A DNA stretch of 5,272 nucleotides from Caldifarciminota bacterium (GTDB lineage: Bacteria > Hydrothermota > Hydrothermia > B15-G9 > DRBW01): contig DRBW01000253.1 of NCBI GenBank assembly GCA_011042705.1, positions 1 to 5,272 of the forward strand, read 5' to 3'. Made by a program: the position numbers and the translations under genes. Below, piece after piece: positions 1 to 5,272 of the stretch (positions are counted from its first letter, which is position 1; the number at the start of each line of letters is the position of its first letter). The notes below the pieces were generated by a model, which ran no database searches, was not told where the DNA came from, and saw only the letters and a program-made list of their open reading frames with translations.

Positions 1-170
1 CCCAGGATGTGGAGGAGGGTGCTTTTGCCAGACCCGGATGGGCCGAAGATCCCGGCTATCTGTCCTTTCTCGATCCTCAGGTTGACGTCCTTCAAAACTT
101 CAAGCACCTGTGGGCCGGTCCTGAAGACCTTTCTGACGTGTTTCGCCTCGAGTATGATCCTGTCATTCAT
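1..170 (-). CDS. lolD: Lipoprotein-release ABC transporter ATPase LolD, N-terminal part (cut by window edge)
   Basis: This is the ATP-binding subunit expected to power extraction of outer-membrane lipoproteins from the inner membrane for hand-over to LolA. Only codons 1-56 plus two bases are present; the rest lies left of base 1. The translation begins MNDRIILEAKHVRKVF, has the usual early strand 'VLEVLKDVNLRIEKGQIAGI', and then a perfect Walker A motif, GPSGSGKST, at residues 43-51. The ATG at 168-170 overlaps the end of the upstream permease gene by 8 bp (ATGAATGA), and no Shine-Dalgarno site is visible before it, so translation is probably coupled. The Walker A motif only shows an ABC ATPase. 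The LolD assignment rests on the adjoining LolC/E-type permease and on the resemblance of this N-terminus to the LolD/MacB family. Walker B, the signature motif and the H-loop cannot be checked here. Confidence 0.9.
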   Translation of the reverse strand, partial: MNDRIILEAKHVRKVFRTGPQVLEVLKDVNLRIEKGQIAGIFGPSGSGKSTLLHIL

Positions 171-1380
171 ATCTGATGGCCTGGCTTGGAGGTAGATCGG
201 CGGCTTTCTTAGCAGGGTAGAAGCTCGCTATGAGCACTATGGCGAAGGCCGAGATGAGGATTGTTGCCACGTCTTCGACCTGAATGAGCACGGGGAGCCT
301 GTCGATGAAGTAAACCCCCGGGGGCAGATTGATCAGGTGAAGCCTTTCTATTAGTTCTCCGGCGGCTATGCCGAATATCGCCCCCGATATAGCTCCCAGG
401 TTTCCTATCAGTATTCCCACGAACAGGAAAATCCTCTGTATTCCCCTTTTCGTGACGCCCATGCTCCTCAGAACGCCGATCTCCCTTGTTTTCTCCTTGA
501 CCAGCATGGACAGGGTCGCCACTATGCCGAAGGAGGCGACGATGACGATGAGGATCAGCACTATAAACATGGCCAGCTTTTCCAGTTTGAGGGCCGAAAA
601 AAGGCTCTTATTCATGTCGATCCAGGTTGTAACCCTGAAGGGATAGGAAAGAAGGCCGTTGAGTTCCTTTGCCACGAGGGGGGCTTCAGCTGGATCCTTT
701 ATGTCGACTTCCACGCCGGAAACCGCACCCTCGAAGCCGGTGAGGTCTGCCACATCCCGAAGGCTGGCGAGCACGAAGCTCGTATTGTAATCGTAAAGGC
801 CGGCATCGAATATCCCAGCGACGACCAGCTTTCTCGAAATGAGGGTCATCCCGAGAGGGGTTTCCATCGCATTGAGGGCGGAATAGAGGGTTATCGTATC
901 GCCGGGAAGGGCGCGCAGCTTCGCGGCCAGGTCGGTCCCCAGAAGCACTTTACCCGTATCGAGGCTGAACTCCCCCATCACAATCATCTTTTCGAGCTCT
1001 TTTCCCTTAACTCCGCCGTCAGGGGGGATTCCCTTGATGACCACACCGTCGGTATAGATGCCCTTCTTGATCATTCCCTTGGTATAGATGTAAGGGGCAT
1101 AAGCGGCTATTTCCTTCACATCCTTGAGCTTTTCCTCGACGGAGGAAAGGCTTTCCACCGGCTGGTCGTAAAATCTCGTGATCAGGATGTGGGGGGTGAG
1201 GCCGAGGATGCGCTTCCGGAGCTCACTGTGGAAGCCGCTCATTATCCCGATGACTATGATGAGAGCTGCCACTCCTATGAAAACACCGGCAATCGCAAAG
1301 GAGGCTAAGAACGAGATGAAGCCCTTCCTCGTGATCCTGAGGTAATGGAGGCCGATGAAGATTTCCGGTTTCCTGAACAT
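163..1380 (-). CDS. lolC: LolC/LolE-family lipoprotein-releasing system transmembrane protein
   Basis: Inner-membrane permease of the Lol system, 405 aa, against about 400-415 aa for E. coli LolC and LolE. It should partner the LolD ATPase encoded immediately downstream. Seen in the sequence: a cytoplasmic N-terminus with the family pattern 'FIGLHYLR' (residues 8-15), a first membrane segment at about 22-48 ending in 'MSGF', and the family phrase 'ILGLTPHILI' at 58-67. A large periplasmic domain spans about 49-268 and contains 'ETPLG' (173-177), near where LolC carries its LolA-binding hook. Three C-terminal membrane segments follow at about 269-294, 315-340 and 369-388. The cytoplasmic loop 'KEKTREIGVLRSMGV' (295-309) is the FtsX/MacB-type coupling region. 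The protein ends 'FYPAKKAADLPPSQAIRYE', typical of the family. Only one permease is visible, so a homodimer with LolD is likely rather than the LolC-LolE heterodimer of gammaproteobacteria; C or E cannot be told apart. Its ATG directly follows the lysS TGA in the same frame, and no ribosome binding site is visible. Confidence 0.93.
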   Translation of the reverse strand: MFRKPEIFIGLHYLRITRKGFISFLASFAIAGVFIGVAALIIVIGIMSGFHSELRKRILGLTPHILITRFYDQPVESLSSVEEKLKDVKEIAAYAPYIYTKGMIKKGIYTDGVVIKGIPPDGGVKGKELEKMIVMGEFSLDTGKVLLGTDLAAKLRALPGDTITLYSALNAMETPLGMTLISRKLVVAGIFDAGLYDYNTSFVLASLRDVADLTGFEGAVSGVEVDIKDPAEAPLVAKELNGLLSYPFRVTTWIDMNKSLFSALKLEKLAMFIVLILIVIVASFGIVATLSMLVKEKTREIGVLRSMGVTKRGIQRIFLFVGILIGNLGAISGAIFGIAAGELIERLHLINLPPGVYFIDRLPVLIQVEDVATILISAFAIVLIASFYPAKKAADLPPSQAIRYE

Positions 1381-2862
1381 TCAGGAACGGGGTTTTAAGT
1401 GGGGGAAAGTGATCGTGTCCCTTATGGAGGGCTGGTTGGTCAGGATCATCACCAGTCTGTCGACCCCAATTCCGATGCCGCCTGCAGGGGGCATTCCGTG
1501 TTCCTGAGCCAGGAGAAAGTCCTCATCGATCTCGGGAGGGAGCTCTTCGTCTCCTTTTTTCCTCAATTTAACAAGTTCTTCGAACCTCCTTCTCTGATCG
1601 ACCGGATCGTTTAGCTCCGAGAAGGCATTGGCGATCTCCATTCCAGCCACGAAGAGCTCGAACCTCTCCACAAGCCCCGGATTTTCCCTGTGTTTTTTGG
1701 CCAGGGGAGACAGGATGAGGGGATGGTCGAGGACGAAGGTCGGGTCGATCAGGTTTTCTCCCACCAGCCGGTCGAAGATCTTGTCAATTATTTTGTGCTG
1801 CGGAAGTTTCTCGGCTCCTGGGATCCCCAGTTCTTCCGCCGCCTCTCGCAGTTCATCTGTTTCCATGCCCAGGGGATTTTTGCCGAGCTGCTTTTCTATT
1901 TCACCGACAAAACTCACCCTTTTGTAGGGCCTTTTGAAAGATAGTTTCATCTCCCCATACTGGATTTCCGTGTCGCCGTGTATCTCCTGAACGAGCGATG
2001 TCAGCAGTTCCTCGGCCATTTCCATCATGTCGTTATAGTCCCAATAGGCGGCATATGCCTCGAGCATTATGAACTCGGGGTAATGGAGGCGGTCGATTCC
2101 CTCGTTCCTGAAGTCCTTTGAGATCTCATAAACCCTCTCGAATCCTCCAACGAGCAGCCTCTTCAAATAGAGCTCGTCGGAGATGCGGAGGTAGAGCCTG
2201 GCGTCGAGGGCCTCCGAATACGTCGTGAAGGGCCTTGCCGTTGCGCCTCCGTAAAGGGGCTGAAGTACCGGCGTCTCGAATTCGAGAAATCCCTTTCTGT
2301 CCAGAAAATTGCGCAGCTTCGATATGATGAGGGATTTCTTCTTCATTATCTCCCGGGCTTCCGGATTCACTATGAAATCAAGGTATCTCTCCCTGTAACG
2401 CAGTTCTTTGTCTCGCAGTCCGTGCCACTTTTCCGGTAGGGGGTAGAGGCTTTTGGCAAGGAGGCTGAATTCTTCGGCCAAAACGGAGATCTCCCCGGTT
2501 TTTGTCTTGAAGACCACGCCCTTGACGCCAATTATGTCGCCGATGTCGAGGTATTTCTTCGCGAACTTGAGGGGCTCCATGTCCTCGACGGGCGGAGATA
2601 GCTCCGAAGTTCCCTTTTGAAAAGCTATCTGAATATCACCCGACTCGTCCCTTATGTGCGAAAAGATGAGCTTTCCGAAGACCCTTCTGGACATTATGCG
2701 TCCGGCGACCCTCACGGTCTTCCCTTCGAGAAGGGGAAAAGATGCTTTTATCTCCTCGGCTTTGTGCGTTATCTCGCAGGAATAGGGATAGGGATTGATC
2801 CCCATTTTCCTGAGTTCCTCGAGTTTTTTCAGCCTGACGTGATATTCCTCAGGTTTCTCCAA
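1381..2862 (-). CDS. lysS: Lysyl-tRNA synthetase, class II
   Basis: Cytoplasmic enzyme that charges tRNA-Lys with lysine using ATP; 493 aa, against about 505 in E. coli. The N-terminal anticodon-binding OB-fold spans about 48-135 ('VRVAGRIMSRR', 'FSHIRDESGDIQIAF'). The class II core follows: motif 1 around 186-202 (GFLEFETPVLQP), GGATARPF at 205-212, motif 2 around 248-270 (FRNEG then HYPEFIMLEAY) and motif 3 at 461-489 (GGIGIGVDRL, PSIRDTITFPHLKP). Residues matching the E. coli lysine pocket are kept: E230, R252, E268, Y270, N412, F414, E416 and R469. Odd points are Tyr261 where motif 2 usually has Asn (HNPEF), and 'TTYSEALD' where many bacterial LysRS have 'THHNALD'. The start is TTG at 2860-2862. 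GGAGGA lies 5 bases upstream, an in-frame stop sits at 2878-2880, and no other start codon lies between. The next internal Met (residue 20) would remove conserved N-terminal sequence. It is the first gene of a lysS-lolC-lolD run. Confidence 0.98.
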   Translation of the reverse strand: MEKPEEYHVRLKKLEELRKMGINPYPYSCEITHKAEEIKASFPLLEGKTVRVAGRIMSRRVFGKLIFSHIRDESGDIQIAFQKGTSELSPPVEDMEPLKFAKKYLDIGDIIGVKGVVFKTKTGEISVLAEEFSLLAKSLYPLPEKWHGLRDKELRYRERYLDFIVNPEAREIMKKKSLIISKLRNFLDRKGFLEFETPVLQPLYGGATARPFTTYSEALDARLYLRISDELYLKRLLVGGFERVYEISKDFRNEGIDRLHYPEFIMLEAYAAYWDYNDMMEMAEELLTSLVQEIHGDTEIQYGEMKLSFKRPYKRVSFVGEIEKQLGKNPLGMETDELREAAEELGIPGAEKLPQHKIIDKIFDRLVGENLIDPTFVLDHPLILSPLAKKHRENPGLVERFELFVAGMEIANAFSELNDPVDQRRRFEELVKLRKKGDEELPPEIDEDFLLAQEHGMPPAGGIGIGVDRLVMILTNQPSIRDTITFPHLKPRS

Positions 2863-2867
2863 GGATG

Positions 2868-2873
2868 TCCTCC
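2868..2873 (-). promoter_or_regulatory. Ribosome binding site of lysS
   Basis: On the minus strand GGAGGA is followed by CATCC and then the TTG codon at 2862. The 5-base spacing and strong match to the anti-Shine-Dalgarno sequence decide in favour of the TTG start, because no ATG is available between the in-frame stop at 2878-2880 and residue 20. Confidence 0.85.
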
Positions 2874-2887
2874 GATTTCAGAGTTTA

Positions 2888-2916
2888 TTTATAAACCAAA
2901 TCGGGCATTAAAACAA
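2888..2916 (-). promoter_or_regulatory. Probable sigma70-type promoter of lysS-lolC-lolD
   Basis: On the minus strand there is TTGTTT (2916-2911) as a -35 element, a spacer of exactly 17 bases, and TATAAA (2893-2888) as a -10 element. Transcription would start near 2881, giving a leader of about 19 bases that contains the GGAGGA site. The -10 matches consensus at 5 of 6 positions and the -35 at 3 of 6. The leader is too short to hold a T-box or other riboswitch. Prediction by eye only. Confidence 0.6.
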
Positions 2917-2930
2917 CCAGCGCCCCACGG

Positions 2931-2946
2931 ATTTCGTTCTTGAAAT
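2931..2946. repeat. Short inverted repeat ATTTC-N6-GAAAT overlapping the -35 of the DksA-like gene
   Basis: ATTTC at 2931-2935 and GAAAT at 2942-2946 form 5-bp arms around a 6-base spacer. The right arm lies in the proposed -35 hexamer (2940-2945), where a repressor could block RNA polymerase. Arms this short arise easily by chance in AT-rich intergenic DNA, so this is only a candidate operator. Confidence 0.2.
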
Positions 2947-2966
2947 ATCACGCTCTTTGCTTTAAT
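2940..2966 (+). promoter_or_regulatory. Possible sigma70-type promoter of the DksA-like gene
   Basis: TTGAAA (2940-2945) could serve as -35 and TTTAAT (2961-2966) as -10. Each is close to consensus, but the 15-base spacer is shorter than the ideal 17. Transcription would begin near 2973, leaving a leader of about 27 bases with the AAAGGAGG site. The start would lie about 90 bp from that of the divergent lysS promoter, with no overlap of core elements. Confidence 0.45.
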
Positions 2967-2987
2967 CTGTCCCCTTGATGACCGTTC

Positions 2988-2995
2988 AAAGGAGG
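2988..2995 (+). promoter_or_regulatory. Ribosome binding site of the DksA-like gene
   Basis: AAAGGAGG is a near-complete Shine-Dalgarno sequence, 4 bases before the ATG at 3000. An in-frame TGA at 2979-2981 rules out any earlier start. It is the strongest ribosome binding site in the window, which suggests the small protein is made efficiently. Confidence 0.85.
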
Positions 2996-2999
2996 CACT

Positions 3000-3350
3000 A
3001 TGAAAACCATAAATATAGAGCGTTTTAAGAACATGCTGCTCGAGGAAAAGAAGAGAATATTGAAAAACCTGAAGTCGGAGAAGGAAGACGAAGAGAGAAT
3101 CGGGGAGAGCTGGAGTGAGCCCAGGGATCTGGAGGATTGGGCTCACATCTCTCTGACCGAGGATCTGAAATCCAAACTGGCCTCGAGAGACATTTCCACC
3201 CTGATGGAGATAGAAGAGGCCCTGAGGAGGATAAACAGGGGGACCTATGGCATATGCGAGAAGTGCGGCGCCGCCATCGAGGAGGAGAGGCTGGAGCTCA
3301 TACCCTGGACTCGTTATTGCTCTAAATGTGCGAGGGAGATGAGTCGCTAA
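3000..3350 (+). CDS. TraR/DksA-family C4 zinc-finger protein (short DksA-like regulator)
   Basis: Small protein of 116 aa. Members of this family insert a coiled coil into the RNA polymerase secondary channel and, with ppGpp in the case of E. coli DksA, adjust initiation at rRNA and amino-acid promoters. Seen here: a charged N-terminal helix (about 5-33), then the acidic tip motif DLEDWA (43-48), which fits the DxxDxA pattern of E. coli DksA (DPVDRA). A second helix (about 51-80) and the family phrase 'RGTYGICEKCG' follow. The zinc site is C86-x2-C89-x17-C107-x2-C110. It is shorter than E. coli DksA (151 aa), chiefly through a shorter N-terminal part. It has its own strong ribosome binding site and stands 52 bp before gyrA with no terminator between. 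Membership of the family is firm. Whether it works as a true DksA, and whether it responds to ppGpp, is inference, so no gene symbol is given. Confidence 0.92.
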   Translation: MKTINIERFKNMLLEEKKRILKNLKSEKEDEERIGESWSEPRDLEDWAHISLTEDLKSKLASRDISTLMEIEEALRRINRGTYGICEKCGAAIEEERLELIPWTRYCSKCAREMSR

Positions 3351-3358
3351 CGATTCCT

Positions 3359-3387
3359 TTCCCTTTCGCCCTTAAATCCCTTATAAT
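3359..3387 (+). promoter_or_regulatory. Possible gyrA promoter with perfect TATAAT -10 box
   Basis: TATAAT at 3382-3387 is a full -10 consensus in the 52-bp gap before gyrA. Seventeen bases upstream is TTCCCT (3359-3364), a poor -35 that matches 3 of 6 positions. Transcription would start near 3394, giving a leader of only about 9 bases (GAGAACGAG) with at best a weak ribosome binding site. No hairpin terminator is seen in the gap, so gyrA may also be reached by read-through from the DksA-like gene. Confidence 0.5.
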
Positions 3388-3402
3388 TACACAGAGAACG
3401 AG

Positions 3403-5272
3403 ATGAGCCGTATTATCGAGACCCTCATAGAAGAGGAAATGCGCTCTTCCTATATCGATTACGCCATGAGCGTGATCGTGGGAAGGGCGTTGCCCGATGC
3501 CAGGGATGGCCTCAAGCCCGTGCAGCGGAGGATCCTCTATGCTATGAGGGATCTCAAGCTTTTCCCCGACAGGCCCTTCAGGAAATGCGCCACGGTGGTC
3601 GGGGAGGTCATAGGGAAGTACCATCCCCACGGAGATCTTCCCATTTACGACGCCCTTGTCCGGATGGCGCAGGATTTCTCCTTCAGGTACCCTCTGATCG
3701 AGGGACAGGGGAATTTCGGCTCGATCGACGGGGACCCTCCCGCTGCCTACAGGTATACTGAGGCACGGCTGTCAAAGGTGGCGGTCGAGCTTCTCAATGA
3801 CCTCGATGAGGGGACCGTCGATTTCGTGCCCAACTTTGACGGCAGGCTGAAGGAACCCGTCGTTCTGCCCGCCAAGTTCCCCAACCTGTTGACCAACGGC
3901 TGTTCGGGGATCGCCGTGGGTATGGCCACCAATATTCCGCCCCATAACCTCGGGGAGATTGCCGATGCGCTCATCTACCTCATCGATCACCCCGATGCCC
4001 CTGTCGACGAGCTCCTTCAATTCGTCAAGGGGCCCGATTTCCCCACGGGCGGCGAGATAATCGGGAGGTCGGGCATTGTCCAGGCTTACAGGACCGGCAA
4101 AGGGAAACTTCTCGTCAGGTCCAAAATCGAATTTGAGGAGAAAAAGGGCAGGCCGCCCAGCATAGTCATAAAGGAGATTCCCTTTCAGATTTCAAAATCT
4201 CTCATAATCGAGAGGATAGCCGGGCTCGTCAGGGCCAAGAAGATAGAAGGAATAGCAGACCTGAGGGATGAATCGGACAGAGAGGGGCTGAGAATAGTCA
4301 TAGAGCTGAAGAAGGGCGCACAGGAAAAGGTTATCCTGAACAGGCTTCTGAAGCACACTCCCCTTCAGGTCGTCTACGGCGTCATAATGCTCGCTCTCGT
4401 TGACGGTGAGCCCAGGATATTGAACCTGAAGGAGCTGCTTCAGCAATATGTCAGCCACCGCGAGGAGGTGGTCACCCGCAGGACCCGTTACAGGCTCGAA
4501 AAGGCAGAGAAGAGAGCCCACATTCTCGAGGGCTTTCTCAAGGCCCTGGATCACATCGACGAGATAATCCAGCTGATAAAGAGCTCGAAGGACCCCAAAG
4601 AGGCCAGGGTCCGCCTCATGGAGCGCTTCGACTTCACCGAAGTTCAGGCCCAGGCGATCCTTGATATGAGGCTCCACCAGCTCACCGGGCTCGAAAGGAC
4701 GAAGATCGAGGAAGAATACGCGTCTTTGATAAAGGACATCGAGAGGTACAGGGCCATCCTGCAGAACAGGACGCTCCTCATGGAAGTCATCAAGGAGGAG
4801 GTTCAGGAGATGAAGAAAAAATTCGCCGACGGCCGTCGAACCGAGATCATCGAAGAGGAACCCCAGGATATCGAGATAGAGGACCTGATCCCTCAGGAAG
4901 AAGTGGTCGTGACGTTGACTTACGAAGGGTACATCAAAAGGACGCCGGTCAGAGCCTACAGGCAACAGGGGAGGGGAGGAACGGGAAAGAGCGGCATCAC
5001 AACTTATGAAACCGACTTCCCCATTGCGGTCGTCAGCTCCAATACTCACAGCTATCTCATGCTCTTCAGCGATAGGGGAAGGGTATTCTGGCTCAAGACC
5101 TATGAGATCCCCGAAGGGGGGCTTCATGCCAAGGGGAGACCCATATTCCATCTCATAAGCCTCAAAAAGTCAGAACGAATTCTTTTCATGATTCCCTTCG
5201 ATGACTTCTTACCGGGCCGCTACATCTTTCTCTCGACACGGAGAGGGATCGTCAAGAAGACCGACATATGCC
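3403..5272 (+). CDS. gyrA: DNA gyrase subunit A (3' end cut by window edge)
   Basis: Breakage-reunion subunit of gyrase, which with GyrB introduces negative supercoils. 623 codons are present and the frame is open to the window end; family members are usually 800-875 aa. Seen in order: N-terminal 'EEEMRSSYIDYAMSVIVGRALPDARDGLKPVQRR', the winged-helix segment 'GKYHPHGDLPIYDALVRMAQ' (71-90), 'GQGNFGSIDGD' (101-111), the catalytic Arg117-Tyr118 pair in YRYTEARL, and 'SGIAVGMATNIPPHN' (168-182). The tower and coiled coil reach to about 475. The C-terminal beta-pinwheel begins near 498, with a GyrA-box-like QGRGGTG at 522-528 and 'GRVFWLKTYEIPE' (559-571). The GyrA box favours GyrA over ParC, which normally lacks it. 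Odd points are Leu79-Pro80 at the positions of E. coli Ser83-Ala84, and Thr instead of Lys in the box. The ATG at 3403 is the first start after an in-frame TAA at 3373-3375. gyrB is not next to it on the left. Confidence 0.96.
   Translation, partial: MSRIIETLIEEEMRSSYIDYAMSVIVGRALPDARDGLKPVQRRILYAMRDLKLFPDRPFRKCATVVGEVIGKYHPHGDLPIYDALVRMAQDFSFRYPLIEGQGNFGSIDGDPPAAYRYTEARLSKVAVELLNDLDEGTVDFVPNFDGRLKEPVVLPAKFPNLLTNGCSGIAVGMATNIPPHNLGEIADALIYLIDHPDAPVDELLQFVKGPDFPTGGEIIGRSGIVQAYRTGKGKLLVRSKIEFEEKKGRPPSIVIKEIPFQISKSLIIERIAGLVRAKKIEGIADLRDESDREGLRIVIELKKGAQEKVILNRLLKHTPLQVVYGVIMLALVDGEPRILNLKELLQQYVSHREEVVTRRTRYRLEKAEKRAHILEGFLKALDHIDEIIQLIKSSKDPKEARVRLMERFDFTEVQAQAILDMRLHQLTGLERTKIEEEYASLIKDIERYRAILQNRTLLMEVIKEEVQEMKKKFADGRRTEIIEEEPQDIEIEDLIPQEEVVVTLTYEGYIKRTPVRAYRQQGRGGTGKSGITTYETDFPIAVVSSNTHSYLMLFSDRGRVFWLKTYEIPEGGLHAKGRPIFHLISLKKSERILFMIPFDDFLPGRYIFLSTRRGIVKKTDIC

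Noticed and set aside
368..1944. Plus-strand open frames opposite the permease gene and lysS
   Set aside because: All are short, overlap one another, and lie antisense to genes with clear family motifs.
2863..2999. T-box or lysine riboswitch before lysS
   Set aside because: The predicted leader is about 19 bases, and no stem-loops, T-box core or terminator are visible in the region.
2889..3146. Minus-strand open frame of 85 codons across the intergenic region and the DksA-like gene
   Set aside because: It is antisense to the DksA-like gene and covers both predicted promoters. The translation shows no domain, so it is taken as a shadow.
3351..3402. Intrinsic terminator between the DksA-like gene and gyrA
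   Set aside because: The gap is pyrimidine-rich at first and then AT-rich, but no GC-rich inverted repeat followed by T residues is present.
4192..5151. Long minus-strand open frame (319 codons) opposite gyrA
   Set aside because: It lies wholly antisense to well-conserved gyrA codons, has no ribosome binding site I can see, and its translation resembles no family. It is a by-product of gyrA codon bias.
3403..5272. ParC (topoisomerase IV subunit A) as the identity of the rightmost gene
   Set aside because: A GyrA-box-like motif at residues 522-528 and GyrA-type pinwheel phrases favour GyrA. The change of Lys to Thr in the box leaves slight doubt.
1..5272. A novel defence, mobile or biosynthetic system
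   Set aside because: All five genes belong to well-known core families, and no repeats, integrase, toxin-antitoxin pair or CRISPR array is seen.

Overview
The window is a stretch of ordinary bacterial chromosome. It holds five protein-coding genes in two divergent groups, separated by a 137-bp intergenic region at 2863-2999. The source is a diderm (outer-membrane) bacterium, because a lipoprotein-release ABC transporter (Lol) is encoded. The DNA is moderately GC-rich. Arg codons are mostly AGG/AGA and Ile codons are often ATA, a bias often seen in thermophiles and some uncultured phyla. I cannot place it in a phylum from sequence alone.

Left arm, minus strand, read from 2862 down to 1: lysS (lysyl-tRNA synthetase, TTG start), then a LolC/LolE-family permease, then the first 56 codons of the ATPase gene lolD, which runs off the window at base 1. 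The three genes are packed tightly. The lysS stop codon directly abuts the permease ATG in the same frame, and the permease and lolD overlap by 8 bp. Neither internal junction has a visible Shine-Dalgarno site, so translational coupling is likely. A good sigma70-type promoter and ribosome binding site precede lysS.

Right arm, plus strand: a short TraR/DksA-family C4 zinc-finger protein (116 aa, DxxDxA motif kept), then gyrA (DNA gyrase subunit A). gyrA is open at the right edge after 623 codons. The short gene has its own strong ribosome binding site and a plausible promoter. gyrA has a perfect TATAAT box 15 bp before its ATG.

Taken together, the window joins translation (LysRS), envelope lipoprotein export (Lol), a probable RNA-polymerase-binding regulator and supercoiling control. 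All are core functions. I found no mobile element, CRISPR array, RNA gene or new multi-gene system. The points worth a second look are residue-level: GyrA has Leu-Pro where E. coli has Ser83-Ala84, its GyrA box is altered, and LysS has an unusual motif 2. The gene junctions and promoters also merit a look.
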